A stretch of DNA of 40,194 nt from Bacteroidota bacterium (GTDB lineage Bacteria > Bacteroidota > Ignavibacteria > SZUA-365), in assembly GCA_014860565.1 (NCBI GenBank), contig JACZJN010000011.1, positions 1-40,194 of the forward strand, written 5' to 3'. This document shows, piece after piece, positions 8,916-18,300 of this stretch. The position numbers and the translations under genes are program-made. A model generated the notes under the pieces. The model made no database searches. It was not told the DNA's origin and saw only the letters and a list, made by a program, of their open reading frames with translations. The first letter of the stretch is position 1. The number at the start of each line of letters is the position of its first letter.

Positions 8916-9431
8916 ATGGACAACACTGAATTCATGCGCAAAGGGATAGCTGCTCTCGAGAAGCACATTTCCCTGCGCCAGATTTCCCTGCAGAGCGGCA
9001 TCAACTATATCACGCTGCGAAAAATCAAGATTGGCGAAACGAAAAACGTATCGTCGGGCGTCGCCGCCCGCTTCGATGCATTTCAAAAACAGTTCGATCC
9101 CACGTCCGTGAAATCAACGGGAAAGAAGCCGGGTCCCAAACCCAAAGCCGCCGCCGCCGCCCCTGCAGCGCCCGCGAAGAAGAAACCGGGTCCCAAACCC
9201 AAAGCCGCCGCTGCCGCTGCTCCTGCCGCACCCGCGAAGAAGAAGCCGGGTCGTCCGAAGAAGGTCGCCGCCGCACCGAAGCCCGTTGTCGAGCAGGTTG
9301 CCAATTTCGGGACGCCGTTCCTCGGTGATGCGCTGGCCCGCGAAATCGAAATCGCGGAGGCTCGCATCGAGTATCTGAAGAGTCTGCAGATGGTGGAAGA
9401 AGAATTCCTCAAGGCCATCGGGAAGAAATAA
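8916..9431 (+). CDS. AT-hook, histone-H1-like DNA-binding protein
   Basis: This is a 171-residue basic protein in three parts. Residues 1-60 look like a small helix-turn-helix ([20 protein letters not shown] followed by [12 protein letters not shown]). Residues 66-125 are low-complexity Lys/Pro/Ala sequence with two KKPGPKPK blocks and one KKPGRPKK block, which resemble AT-hooks and histone H1 tails. Residues 130-171 form a predicted helix rich in Glu ([20 protein letters not shown]). It probably binds DNA through both the N-terminal domain and the hooks, as a nucleoid-associated or regulatory protein. GGAGG lies seven bases before the ATG. The upstream 84 bases are AT-rich (TATATATA at about 8889), so it may bind its own promoter. 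The precise function is unknown. Confidence 0.75.
   Translation: MDNTEFMRKGIAALEKHISLRQISLQSGINYITLRKIKIGETKNVSSGVAARFDAFQKQFDPTSVKSTGKKPGPKPKAAAAAPAAPAKKKPGPKPKAAAAAAPAAPAKKKPGRPKKVAAAPKPVVEQVANFGTPFLGDALAREIEIAEARIEYLKSLQMVEEEFLKAIGKK
9112..9267. repeat. In-frame coding repeats for AT-hook blocks
   Basis: Two long near-identical units, each GGTCCCAAACCCAAAGCCGC plus alanine/proline codons and an AAGAAG lysine run, and a third diverged unit (GGTCGTCCGAAGAAGGTC), lie in tandem. Slippage here would change the number of hooks in steps of about 25 residues. Confidence 0.8.
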
Positions 9432-9453
9432 GAGCATCGTTCTTATTGCAATC

Positions 9454-9483
9454 CGTAGGGGCGCAGCATGCTGCGCCCCTACG
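9454..9483. repeat. 30-bp perfect palindrome, copy 1
   Basis: The half-site CGTAGGGGCGCAGCA is followed directly by TGCTGCGCCCCTACG with no loop bases. The 28-bp core is identical to one at 29291-29318. It lies between the AT-hook gene and clpX. It may serve as a terminator for the former, but no T-run follows. Confidence 0.9.
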
Positions 9484-9576
9484 TTGTTGATGGACGCAAT
9501 CTCGGGGATTTCGGCGGGAGCCGTTAATTTCGTATTTTCCAAGCGGTACCAAGGTCTCGCAACCAATAGACATTGC

Positions 9577-10833
9577 ATGAGCACGACAAAAAGAAACGAC
9601 AGTATAAAGTGTTCCTTCTGCGGCCGTTCCTCGAAGGATGTTGACAGCATCATTGCCGGACCGAACGTCTACATCTGCAATCATTGTGTGATGAGTTCGG
9701 TGGACATCCTCCGCAGCAATTCGGCGGCGTTCTCCACTCCCGCGGTGAAGAGCCGCGGACTCAAGACGCCGGCGCAGATCAAGAAGGCGCTCGATGATTA
9801 TGTGGTCGGCCAGGAGTCGGCGAAGAAAACCCTCGCCGTCGCGGTCTACAACCATTACAAGCGGCTCGAGTCGAAGCAGGTATTCAGTGATTCGGATGTG
9901 GAAATCGAGAAGAGCAATATCGTTCTGATCGGTCCCACCGGCACGGGCAAGACCCTGCTCGCCCGCACCCTGGCGCGCATCCTCGATGTGCCGTTCGCGA
10001 TCGCGGACGCAACCACGCTCACCGAGTCCGGCTACGTGGGAGATGACGTGGAGTCCATCCTCGTGCACCTTCTGCAGAACGCCGAATACAACGTGCAGCG
10101 CGCCGAACAGGGCATCATTTATATCGATGAAATCGACAAGATCGCCCGCAAGAGCGAAAACGTGTCCATTACGCGCGACGTGTCCGGTGAAGGCGTGCAG
10201 CAGGCGCTGCTGAAGATTCTCGAAGGATCCATCGTCGGCGTGCCCCCGAAAGGCGGACGTAAGCATCCCGAGCAGCCGCTGATCAACATCAACACGCGCG
10301 ACATTCTCTTCGTCTGCGGCGGCGCGTTCGAAGGACTCGAAAACATCATTCAGCGCCGTATCGGAAAGAACCCGGTCGGCTTCGGTTCCGACGTGCACAC
10401 GATGACGAAGGCGGAACGGCAGTATGTGCTCACGCACGTCGAGCCCGACGATCTTCTGCGCTTCGGACTGATCCCGGAACTCATCGGACGTCTCCCGGTG
10501 ATGTCGTCGCTGCATCCGATTTCACGCGAAGGACTGCTGACCATTCTCACGCAACCCAAGAATGCGCTGGTCAAGCAGTACCTGCGTCTGTTCGAAATGG
10601 AGGGAGTGTCCCTCGAATTCGATCACGGCGCGCTCGAGGCCATCGTCGAACGCGCGCTCGAGCGCGGGACCGGCGCACGCGCGCTTCGCGCCATCATGGA
10701 ACGCGCAATGATGGAAATCATGTACCAGCTTCCGTCGAAGGAGCATGTCACGCGCTGCTTCATCACGAAGGACACCATCGAAAACGGTGCCGAGCCGGTG
10801 TACACGATCAAAGAGCAGAAGAAAACGGCGTAG
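9577..10833 (+). CDS. clpX: ATP-dependent Clp protease unfoldase ClpX
   Basis: ClpX recognises tagged substrates, unfolds them with ATP and feeds them to the ClpP peptidase in the cytoplasm. From the ATG at 9577 the product is 418 residues, the normal size. The frame is open back to 9484, but the zinc-binding N-terminus fixes the start: C12, C15, C34 and C37 form the ZBD (KCSFCGR, YICNHC). Walker A is GPTGTGKT at 119-126. The GYVG pore loop is at about 152, and Walker B is IIYIDEIDK near 180. GKNPVGFG holds a VGF variant of the IGF loop that docks on ClpP. RPVM-type sensor sequence and the C-terminal [13 protein letters not shown] helix are present. No clpP or tig gene is in the window, so clpX stands apart from its usual operon. 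No Shine-Dalgarno sequence is evident. Confidence 0.97.
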   Translation: MSTTKRNDSIKCSFCGRSSKDVDSIIAGPNVYICNHCVMSSVDILRSNSAAFSTPAVKSRGLKTPAQIKKALDDYVVGQESAKKTLAVAVYNHYKRLESKQVFSDSDVEIEKSNIVLIGPTGTGKTLLARTLARILDVPFAIADATTLTESGYVGDDVESILVHLLQNAEYNVQRAEQGIIYIDEIDKIARKSENVSITRDVSGEGVQQALLKILEGSIVGVPPKGGRKHPEQPLININTRDILFVCGGAFEGLENIIQRRIGKNPVGFGSDVHTMTKAERQYVLTHVEPDDLLRFGLIPELIGRLPVMSSLHPISREGLLTILTQPKNALVKQYLRLFEMEGVSLEFDHGALEAIVERALERGTGARALRAIMERAMMEIMYQLPSKEHVTRCFITKDTIENGAEPVYTIKEQKKTA

Positions 10834-10859
10834 CACGCGGACGGCTATCCCCGAAACGC

Positions 10860-10894
10860 AAAACGCGTCACATTGTTATGATGTGACGCGTTTT
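10860..10894. terminator. Bidirectional terminator between clpX and the helicase
   Basis: AAAACGCGTCACAT pairs perfectly with ATGTGACGCGTTTT across a seven-base loop. A-rich and T-rich flanks make it usable from both sides, which suits the convergent genes ending at 10833 and 10908. Confidence 0.9.
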
Positions 10895-10907
10895 CTTTTG
10901 GAAGGCG

Positions 10908-12464
10908 CTACGCTTCGGGAGAGTCCTCGGCGGATTTCTTCTTCTTGCCGCCACGGCGGCGCTTCTTCTTTTTCTTTTCGCCATCCTCGCCGATTTCAAC
11001 TTCTTCGTCCGCCACCGCGTGGTCGGTCTTTTTGCCGTGCTCGGTTTTGGCCGGTTTCGCGTGTTCCGACTTCGGGGTGCTGACGGGACCGTCGTACAGA
11101 CGTGAAGCGAGACCGGACTGATACGACTCGTCGAGCATCATCGCGAGCAGCATGCGCATTTCATCGTCGGTACCGAGCTGCTCGGCGATGGGGAGGAAAC
11201 GGCGTACGCGCTCACGGTCCATCATGCCCATGTCGTTGAGCTGATCCTCGAGACGCACGATGAGGCGCTCGGTGAGACGCTGCTGAATTTCGTCGTCGGT
11301 CGGGAGTTCGAACTTGTCCACCACAAAACCGTAGCGCTTGGCGATGCCGAGCAGCTTGCTCTCCTCGATCTTCTCGCAGAGCGTCACAGCGGTACCGGTC
11401 TTCCCGGCTCGCGCGGTGCGGCCGGAACGGTGGACATACACCTCCACATGCTCCGGGATATCGTAGAGGATCACGTAGCTCAAATCGCTGATGTCGATGC
11501 CGCGGGCGGCGACGTCGGTGGCGATCAGGAAACGCAGTTCGCCCGAGCGCAGCCGCTCCATCACCTTGTCGCGCTTCCCCTGGGGCAAATCACCCGTGAG
11601 ATGCTGCGCGTCGATGCCATAATTCTTCAGGAAGGCCGAAAGGTACTCGGCGTTTCGCTTGGTGTTGGTGAAGATGATGGCGGACTCGGGATTTTCATAT
11701 TCGAGAATGCGGATAAGCGCGCGGTCCTTCTGAAGCGATTGCGCGAGATAGTAGCGGTGCTCGAGTTCCGACACCGACTGGTTGCCCTTGCTGAGGCTGA
11801 GGCGGTCGGGACGGCGCATGAATTCGTGCGCGAGCTGTTCGACGTGATGCGGGATGGTCGCGCTGAACATGTAGGTGTTGCGCTTTTCGGGCATCTGCCG
11901 TTTGAGCTTCCGCATCGAGGGATAGAAACCCATCGAGAGCATTTCATCTGCTTCATCGAAGACGAGTGTCTGCAGCTGCATCAGGGTGAGCGTGCCGCGG
12001 AACACGTGATCGAGGATGCGTCCCGGCGTACCAACGATGATCTGCGCGCCGTCCTTGAGGTCCTTGACCTGTCCGCCGTAGCGCACGCCGCCGTAAATGA
12101 TGGCCGTCCGGATGTTGGTCCCTGCGGTCAGCTGTTCGAGCACCACGTGCACCTGCCGCGCGAGTTCGCGCGTCGGAGCGAGAATAAGCGCCTGGCACCA
12201 GAGGTTTTCGGGCACGATTGTCTGAATAATGGGAAGCAGGTAGGCCGCGGTCTTGCCGCTGCCGGTACGCGCCTGCACGATGATGTCGCGGCGCGCGAGC
12301 AGATAGGGAATGGCCTTTCGCTGCACCGACGTGGGTTCGGTCCAGCCCAGCGCGGCGATGCGCTGCTGCATGTCTTCCGGGAGATGTTCAAAGGAAAAAT
12401 CAGGAAGCGGGTTCGCGGGCTCAAAGAGCACGTCACCGTCCTGCGTGGGAGCTTGGTCTGTCAT
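10908..12464 (-). CDS. DEAD-box ATP-dependent RNA helicase
   Basis: This 518-residue protein, counted from the ATG at 12464, unwinds RNA duplexes in ribosome assembly, mRNA turnover or cold adaptation. All family motifs are present: an F-upstream Q motif (FSFEHLPEDMQQRIAALGW...PTSVQRKAIP), ARTGSGKT, APTRELA, TPGRILDHV, VFDEADEML, FSATIP, FTNTKRNAE, ATDVAARGIDI and HRSGRTARAGKTG. The C-terminal extension of about 150 residues ends in a strongly basic tail (EKKKKKRRRGGKKKKSAEDS), as in CsdA/DeaD- and RhlE-type helicases that use such tails to hold RNA. Alternative in-frame starts are ATG at 12494 and GTG at 12527. No Shine-Dalgarno sequence decides between them. It is transcribed towards clpX and divergently from the kinase gene. 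Which helicase subgroup it belongs to is not certain. Confidence 0.93.
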   Translation of the reverse strand: MTDQAPTQDGDVLFEPANPLPDFSFEHLPEDMQQRIAALGWTEPTSVQRKAIPYLLARRDIIVQARTGSGKTAAYLLPIIQTIVPENLWCQALILAPTRELARQVHVVLEQLTAGTNIRTAIIYGGVRYGGQVKDLKDGAQIIVGTPGRILDHVFRGTLTLMQLQTLVFDEADEMLSMGFYPSMRKLKRQMPEKRNTYMFSATIPHHVEQLAHEFMRRPDRLSLSKGNQSVSELEHRYYLAQSLQKDRALIRILEYENPESAIIFTNTKRNAEYLSAFLKNYGIDAQHLTGDLPQGKRDKVMERLRSGELRFLIATDVAARGIDISDLSYVILYDIPEHVEVYVHRSGRTARAGKTGTAVTLCEKIEESKLLGIAKRYGFVVDKFELPTDDEIQQRLTERLIVRLEDQLNDMGMMDRERVRRFLPIAEQLGTDDEMRMLLAMMLDESYQSGLASRLYDGPVSTPKSEHAKPAKTEHGKKTDHAVADEEVEIGEDGEKKKKKRRRGGKKKKSAEDSPEA

Positions 12465-12600
12465 ATGGGGTACTTGTTGTGTTTGTGCAAGCATGTAGTA
12501 TACGGAAATAATTCGGGAAAACGGCACAGGGGCGTAAAGATTGGTAGTAGGGAGTAAATTCCGGGTCGCCCAGAGTGGTAGGGAATATTTTCCTCGCTTA

Positions 12601-12629
12601 TTGACAAAAAGGAAAAGAAATTGTAGAAT
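12601..12629 (+). promoter_or_regulatory. Sigma-70-type promoter for the kinase-regulator operon
   Basis: TTGACA at 12601-12606, 17 bases, then TAGAAT at 12624-12629. It gives a leader of about 130 bases before the kinase start at 12766. The whole stretch 12465-12765 between the divergent helicase and kinase genes holds no gene that I can support. This promoter is its clearest content. Confidence 0.6.
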
Positions 12630-12765
12630 GGTGCATTACCGGAAGCTACTTCTCTTTGATGGACTACTCCTGTAGTGGGTACGATGGATAAGCCTGTCAG
12701 AATGCTGTAAGCCGTTATATGGCGGGTCGCTTCGGGCTGAGCAGAGAATGCAGAGGAGACATAGT

Positions 12766-14244
12766 ATGTTTTCACCTGAGGGTGTTCTGCTGTCGATTCG
12801 CGAGAATGCGGATTGGGGACAATTTCGTGGTATTGAGGAGGGTTCGGAATGCATCGTCGTGATTGATCGGCAGCTGAACTACATCTACAGCAATCACTCC
12901 GCGAATGCGTTCGTCGGCCTGGAAAAAGACACACTGGTGGGGAAATCATTGCAGGAGGGATTGTCGAACCTTCCGCATATGCTTTCTGCGTGGCAGCACC
13001 GGATAGAGAAGGTGTTTCAGACCGGACAAACGGCGCAATATGAAGATCGCACGCCGTTCGCGGACCATACTGATTACAGCAAATCCACGGCATTTCCCAT
13101 CAGGGCACGGGATGGCAGGATTTTTGCCGTCGGGATTGTATTTCACGATTTGAGCCTCCCTTCTCAGCGGAACAATGCCTTGCGCGGGGCAGTGCGTTCA
13201 TCACAGACCACCACTTCGGGTGCCAATAACGGTTCGGATGCGGCCGGCCTGGTGTGCCGGTTCCGTGAGGATGGTTATATCCTGTACGCGAATCAGGCAT
13301 TTCATGCATTTTTCCAGAGGACGGGCCATTATCCCGAGTCGCGGGCCATTTCTGATTTCCTGCCGGATTTGAGTCTCGAACGTATCAATGAGCGACTTAC
13401 CTCAACAGAGTCTGTCGATGCGGTGTTCGAGACGGAGTTCAAGGTTATTACCGCGCAGGGAAAGAGACGAGCACTGCTCTGTGTGTTCCGTCGCGGGGGC
13501 GTGGAAGGGGCTGGCGGTCAGGCGATCATTTTGTATGCGAGGGAAGTCACACAGCTCAGAGAACAGGAGCGTGCAAGAAGGGAAGAGGCCTTTTTCGCCT
13601 CCATTGGCAGAATGTCCTCGCTGATTACTCATAAACTTCGGACCCCTTTGACATCGCTCCAGATTAATGTGGATCTGTTGCGAAAGGACCATCTGGATCT
13701 GGAAGCAAAGGCCCGATCACTGGATATTCTGCATCGAGAGGTATATCGTCTTCGCACGATCGTTGATGATATCCTGGGTTTCTCCCGATTCAACGAATTA
13801 TCGTGCGCCAACTTCCCGATACAATGCATTGTGGATGATGTCTGTGCTGTGCTCACCGGCCTTCTTGATCATTCCTGCATATCACTGGAATGCGATATCG
13901 AACCCTGCACGATATATGCGGATATGGAGAAGATCCGGGATGTACTCGAGAACCTGATCGGGAATGCCGTCCAGGCGATCGGGAAGGGTGGAAGCATCAG
14001 CATTCACGGCCTATGCCGCAGTGATGCGGAGCAATATGTCATTACCGTGACGGATAGCGGCCCCGGTGTGACCGAACCCGATAAAATTTTTCTTCCATTC
14101 TACACGACAAAGAAACGTGGTACAGGGCTTGGATTGCCACGCGGAGTACAAATCGCCGAGAGTCACGGGGGCAGCCTCACGCTGGCCTCCTCGCGTCCTG
14201 GTCAAACGACCTTTGCGTTGATCCTCCCGGTCTGGAGAACCTGA
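12766..14244 (+). CDS. PAS-domain sensor histidine kinase, NtrB-like
   Basis: This 492-residue kinase has no transmembrane segment or signal peptide, so it should sense a cytoplasmic signal. The first PAS domain spans about 20-125 (ECIVVIDRQLNYIYSNHSAN...). The second spans about 155-265 (AGLVCRFREDGYILYANQAF...). The HisKA helix carries H289 in THKLRTPLTSLQINVDLL, the phosphorylated histidine. The ATPase domain has NLIGNAVQAI (N box), DSGPGV (G1), FLPFYTTK (F box) and GTGLGL (G2). The ATG at 12766 is chosen because GAGGAGA lies just upstream. An in-frame ATG at 12748 precedes that site. The response regulator gene starts two bases after its stop, so the two form one operon. The signal is unknown. 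Confidence 0.92.
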   Translation: MFSPEGVLLSIRENADWGQFRGIEEGSECIVVIDRQLNYIYSNHSANAFVGLEKDTLVGKSLQEGLSNLPHMLSAWQHRIEKVFQTGQTAQYEDRTPFADHTDYSKSTAFPIRARDGRIFAVGIVFHDLSLPSQRNNALRGAVRSSQTTTSGANNGSDAAGLVCRFREDGYILYANQAFHAFFQRTGHYPESRAISDFLPDLSLERINERLTSTESVDAVFETEFKVITAQGKRRALLCVFRRGGVEGAGGQAIILYAREVTQLREQERARREEAFFASIGRMSSLITHKLRTPLTSLQINVDLLRKDHLDLEAKARSLDILHREVYRLRTIVDDILGFSRFNELSCANFPIQCIVDDVCAVLTGLLDHSCISLECDIEPCTIYADMEKIRDVLENLIGNAVQAIGKGGSISIHGLCRSDAEQYVITVTDSGPGVTEPDKIFLPFYTTKKRGTGLGLPRGVQIAESHGGSLTLASSRPGQTTFALILPVWRT

Positions 14245-14245
14245 G

Positions 14246-15655
14246 ATGGCTCGAATTCTTGTCATTGATGATGATGCTTCCATTCTGGAATCCCTCACGT
14301 TATTTCTTGAAGGGGAAGGACATGTTGTAATCTGCAGTTCGGAGGGTCGCGATGCGCGAGCACTTGTCGAAGCGCATCAGCCCGAGCTGATTCTGCTCGA
14401 TCTGCGTATGGTCGGGACAGACGGATTCACTGTGCTGCGAGACCTCGAGGCGTTGATCGAGGCAATTCCCGTAATCATGATCACTGCCCACGATGACATG
14501 GAGAATGCAATCCAGGCATCCAGTCTGGGTGTGTTTGATTTCATTTCAAAACCAGTCGATATCGACGTTCTCAGCCGGGTCATGGATGAAGCATTATGCT
14601 GCGCCCGCAAGTCCCGTGATGAGGACACCTACGGCATTAATTTTATCCCGACACTTGGCGAGCGGGTTCGCATCATCGGGAAAAGTCCGGGAATGCTCAG
14701 GATATTCAGACAGATCGGTCAAGTGGCCAGGAACCGGGTTACGGTGCTCATTCAGGGTGAGAGCGGCACGGGAAAGGAACTCATCGCCCGAATCATCCAT
14801 AACAGCGGACCGAGCCGTTTGGAGCCATTTGTCGCGGTGAATTGCAGCGCGCTGCCTGAAGGACTGCTGGAAAGCGAATTGTTTGGTCATGTTCGGGGGG
14901 CGTTTACTGGCGCGATACGTACCAAGAAAGGGAAATTCGAGCTGGCCGGGCGCGGAACGATTTTTCTTGACGAGGTCTCGGAACTCCCGCTGGGCCTGCA
15001 GGCGAAGCTGCTCCGGGTTTTACAGGAGCGAGAATTCGATCCCGTGGGTGGGGAGGGGAGTCTCCCGCTGCGTGCGCGGGTGATTACATCCTCCAATATG
15101 CATCTGACCCATCTTGTCAGGGACGGGCGGTTCCGCGAGGATTTGTTTTACCGCCTCAATGTGTACGAGATCAGTATTCCGCCTCTGCGCGATCGGACTG
15201 AAGACATCCTGCCGCTCATCGAATATTTCCTCTGCCGCTTTCAGCAGGATGACATTGTGACGATCAAAAGAATTACCAGTGAGGCCGTCACACTGCTTCG
15301 CGGCTACGCTTGGCCGGGGAATGTTCGTGAACTCGAACACATGCTTCTGCAGTCCTCGCTTCAGGCCCACGGTGGAGTTCTTCGATCAGAAAACCTCACC
15401 TTGCCCGAAGCTGCGGGGAAGGACAAGGCCGAATGGGAGCCGGAGTTCCTTCCTCTGAGTCTTGAGGAAATCGAGCGCATGCACATCGGACGCGTCCTTG
15501 CGCATGTGGGTGGGAACAAGCGCGCTGCCTGTGAGATCCTCGGAATTTCAAAGCCAACCTTGTACAGCAAGATCCGCAGGTATGGGATTCAACCTGCGAT
15601 TTTCACATCTGTGTCGGAGGCCTACAGAAATGCCCTCCCTCCATTTTCTTCCTGA
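14246..15655 (+). CDS. Sigma-54-dependent response regulator, NtrC/AtoC type
   Basis: This 469-residue activator receives phosphate from the adjacent kinase and drives open-complex formation by sigma-54 RNA polymerase. The receiver domain has acidic D8-D9-D10, phospho-acceptor D52 (LILLDLRM), MITAHDD and the lysine in SKPVD. The AAA+ domain has GESGTGKE (Walker A), GAFTGA near 218 (the loop that contacts sigma-54), GTIFLDEVSEL (Walker B) and FREDLFYRLNVYEI. The Fis-type helix-turn-helix is at the C-terminus (NKRAACEILGISKPTLYSKI). All residues needed for sigma-54 activation are present. A consensus -24/-12 promoter lies 110 bases beyond its stop, which makes the next gene the obvious target. 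This link is an inference from position. Confidence 0.95.
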   Translation: MARILVIDDDASILESLTLFLEGEGHVVICSSEGRDARALVEAHQPELILLDLRMVGTDGFTVLRDLEALIEAIPVIMITAHDDMENAIQASSLGVFDFISKPVDIDVLSRVMDEALCCARKSRDEDTYGINFIPTLGERVRIIGKSPGMLRIFRQIGQVARNRVTVLIQGESGTGKELIARIIHNSGPSRLEPFVAVNCSALPEGLLESELFGHVRGAFTGAIRTKKGKFELAGRGTIFLDEVSELPLGLQAKLLRVLQEREFDPVGGEGSLPLRARVITSSNMHLTHLVRDGRFREDLFYRLNVYEISIPPLRDRTEDILPLIEYFLCRFQQDDIVTIKRITSEAVTLLRGYAWPGNVRELEHMLLQSSLQAHGGVLRSENLTLPEAAGKDKAEWEPEFLPLSLEEIERMHIGRVLAHVGGNKRAACEILGISKPTLYSKIRRYGIQPAIFTSVSEAYRNALPPFSS

Positions 15656-15764
15656 GTTCGCCACTCCACCCACTGGATAAAATTTTTTTACCAAACGAGA
15701 AAGTTTTTTTCCGCCTCATGCGACGAAACTCGCTTGATGATATGGAAAAGGATAGCTGTTGATG

Positions 15765-15780
15765 TGGCATGATCTTTGCG
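15765..15780 (+). promoter_or_regulatory. Sigma-54 (-24/-12) promoter
   Basis: TGGCATG-ATCT-TTGCG matches the consensus TGGCACG-N4-TTGCW, with the invariant GG and GC separated by exactly ten bases. It lies 109 bases before the ATG of the first repeat protein and directly downstream of the sigma-54 activator gene. The 100 bases upstream contain T-rich runs (about 15679-15712) where the activator or a DNA-bending protein could bind. I see no clear inverted-repeat enhancer. Confidence 0.8.
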
Positions 15781-15888
15781 TTAAGCTTCATTTCGGGTTG
15801 CGCTTGCGCGTACCCGGAGGAAAAGATTCTGCTCCCATGATCCATCGTATCTCAAACGCTTTCCATGAACAAATGAGGAGGAAAATCA

Positions 15889-18246
15889 ATGTTCAGGTTC
15901 ATGACTCTTTTGGTTTTGGGGCTTTGTCTTATTGTCGGGCAAGCTGCTGCGGATGTGACCGTGACGGTGGAGTTCAAGACAAGCGCAGATGCCGCGATCG
16001 CATCCGCACAGGTAGATTATTACTATAACGGATGGCACTCCTTCGGTACAACGGATGCAACGGGCATCTGTACGAAAGATCTCCCCAGCGGGAATTACAA
16101 ATTCCGTATTAACTATGAATATGCCAGCTTTGAAAAATGGCAGAACATCGCCGATGATCCTCATGTCTCATTCAGTACGGTACTTGTAACGGTTGAGCTG
16201 CAGGATCACACTGGCACGACGTTCGATGAGCCGGGGTCGGTGCAGTATTACTCGGGCGGTTGGCGGACGTTTGGGGATCTGTCCAGCGGAACCGCGACGA
16301 AAGAACTACTGCCGTTGAACTACAAGTTCAGCATGACGCACGCGTTCGCACGGAAGGAGGACTGGCAGAATGTTGCTGATGACGCTCATGTGATTTTCAA
16401 AACGGAACTCGTGAGCGTCGACCTGAAGGACTGTAACGGCAATGTACTGACGGGAGAAGGCGGTAGCGTCCAATACTACAGTGGAGGTTGGCGTACTTTT
16501 GGGGATCTGACCGGAGGAACCGTGACAAAAGAACTGCTGCCGTTGAACTACAAGTTCAGCATGACGCACAACTTCATCCGCAAGGAGCAATGGCAGAATG
16601 TCGATACGGAGGGACCTCAGGTAGATTTCCCCGCCACGCTTGTCCAGTTCCAATCTTCGTGGACCATCAAGTACTACTCGGGTGGCTGGAGAGCCTTTGC
16701 ACAGCCGTCGATGTATTTGCAGCCCGGAACATACCCCTTTTTGTTCGGAGCCATCCAGCAATCCATAGAAATCAGTGGATGCACTTTCGGTGGTGGTTAT
16801 GTTGCCATCCTCCGGCTGAAGAATCACGCGGGTGCCCCCTTGTCCCTCGGAACGGCGCGTGGTGGTTACGGAACAGCCTACGGTACGTGGTCTGTCCCGG
16901 GAAGCACCAATACCAGTGGATACATATTCGATTTTCGAAGCGGTCCAAACACAACGCGTTCGTATGAAATGACCTTCAATCACACGACACAGGTCCTGAC
17001 CCAGGATGTCAGCGTGAATCCGCTTTACGATTTCCAGACGAATCTCCTCACTCTGCGGCTTGAGACCTGTGCGAGTATTCCACTGGATGACGCTGCCGTG
17101 CGCTACGGACCAGGAAATACCTTCACCACGTGGTGGTTCCCCGGTGGCGGAACAGGCTCCAGCGCAACCGGCGAGACAAATGCTGAGCTACTGCCGGGCG
17201 GTTCCTATTCCTTTGAGATGCAGTATCAGGGTACCGCACAGCAGTATCCACAGAATCCGGTGACCATCAGTGGAAATCAGACACTCACGTGGAAAACAAC
17301 AGCAGTCACCCTGTGGCATACCAATTCCATATCCTTCGGTGGCCCGACTGGAGATTCGCGGTGGTTCAATAAGCCAACGATGGAGCTGCTGGCAGGTACC
17401 TATACGTTCCATTTCAGAACGGGCAACAGAAAAGTTCTTACCTTCAGCGGATGCTCTTTTTCATACGTTGGATTTGATATCACGCTTCCACCTCCGTGTT
17501 CAGGGAAACTCACCGCCCTCAACGATCAGGATCTGAGCTGGATAGACCAGGATGGAACTGCGCAATACGTACAAATTCGTCCGGAAGTAGAACTGAATAA
17601 TAGTGACAGAAAGCTCGAAATATTCGGTGCCTCCGGTTGCTATACCGGTCAGCGTCCATACCTCGGATACTTCAGCATGGGCGGTCCAGACGGCAACTAC
17701 CTGACATTCAAACTCAATAGCATCATTCAAGTTGGGTATGGAATGCAGGTACAGCTCGAGGTCACGAATAACAGTTTGATAGGTTACACTGGTTCCAGGG
17801 CAGATAAACTCGCGTTTATCAACAATAATCCCATCGGGAAGCTCTTCAATCTCAGACTGGAATGGTATAACGACGACGGCACGCACAAGTCAGTATCGTG
17901 CGGAAGCAATAACCTTCCGGACTGGCGTGACATGCAGGTTGTCTCCACTGTCATGCCAAAACACAGTGTCGAACCGATCGAGCATGACATTTCGCTCGGG
18001 CAGAACTACCCCAATCCGTTCAATCCTATGACGAGCATCCGCTTTGTCGTCCCTGAGGAAACAACAGTGACTCTGCAGGTCTTCGACATGCAGGGACGCA
18101 TTGTCGGTACGCTGGTCGATGGCATTTTCCTTGCCGGCGAACATACGGCGACGTTCGATGCTCGTGATCTTCCCAGTGGCACGTATATGTACCGCCTCCA
18201 GGCGGACGGTCAGGTCTTCACAAAGATCATGACGCTGCTGAAGTAG
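15889..18246 (+). CDS. T9SS-exported modular repeat protein, smaller paralog
   Basis: This 785-residue protein starts with a signal peptide (MFRFMTLLVLGLCLIVGQAA). AGGAGG precedes the ATG. Residues about 22-525 are seven beta-rich repeats of the form V-x-V-x-L-x-D-G-x-P-L, YYSGGWRxFG, PGxYxFxMxY. Three long repeats (about 22-253) are closed by a short repeat ending ISGCTF (C298). Two further long repeats (about 304-472) are closed by one ending FSGCSF (C522). The long repeat before each cap has a cysteine (C182, C394). Residues 525-700 are different and unassigned. The last 80 residues are the T9SS sorting domain (LGQNYPNPFNPMTSIRFVVP). The repeats resemble carboxypeptidase-regulatory/Cna-B-like sandwiches only in general pattern. 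A surface adhesin, stalk or matrix role is inferred, not shown. Expression is probably sigma-54-dependent. Confidence 0.85.
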   Translation: MFRFMTLLVLGLCLIVGQAAADVTVTVEFKTSADAAIASAQVDYYYNGWHSFGTTDATGICTKDLPSGNYKFRINYEYASFEKWQNIADDPHVSFSTVLVTVELQDHTGTTFDEPGSVQYYSGGWRTFGDLSSGTATKELLPLNYKFSMTHAFARKEDWQNVADDAHVIFKTELVSVDLKDCNGNVLTGEGGSVQYYSGGWRTFGDLTGGTVTKELLPLNYKFSMTHNFIRKEQWQNVDTEGPQVDFPATLVQFQSSWTIKYYSGGWRAFAQPSMYLQPGTYPFLFGAIQQSIEISGCTFGGGYVAILRLKNHAGAPLSLGTARGGYGTAYGTWSVPGSTNTSGYIFDFRSGPNTTRSYEMTFNHTTQVLTQDVSVNPLYDFQTNLLTLRLETCASIPLDDAAVRYGPGNTFTTWWFPGGGTGSSATGETNAELLPGGSYSFEMQYQGTAQQYPQNPVTISGNQTLTWKTTAVTLWHTNSISFGGPTGDSRWFNKPTMELLAGTYTFHFRTGNRKVLTFSGCSFSYVGFDITLPPPCSGKLTALNDQDLSWIDQDGTAQYVQIRPEVELNNSDRKLEIFGASGCYTGQRPYLGYFSMGGPDGNYLTFKLNSIIQVGYGMQVQLEVTNNSLIGYTGSRADKLAFINNNPIGKLFNLRLEWYNDDGTHKSVSCGSNNLPDWRDMQVVSTVMPKHSVEPIEHDISLGQNYPNPFNPMTSIRFVVPEETTVTLQVFDMQGRIVGTLVDGIFLAGEHTATFDARDLPSGTYMYRLQADGQVFTKIMTLLK

Positions 18247-18269
18247 TTCCGTTGTATCAATCTTCCATC

Positions 18270-18300
18270 ACGGCCCACCAAGAGGTGGGCCGTTTGTTTT
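18270..18300 (+). terminator. Rho-independent terminator
   Basis: ACGGCCCACC pairs with GGTGGGCCGT around a four-base loop, followed by TTGTTTT. It starts 24 bases after the stop of the 785-residue repeat protein, so the larger paralog needs its own promoter or read-through. Confidence 0.9.

Noticed and set aside
9484-9576. Upstream extension of clpX
   Set aside because: The zinc-binding domain fixes the start at 9577, and the extension has no family similarity.
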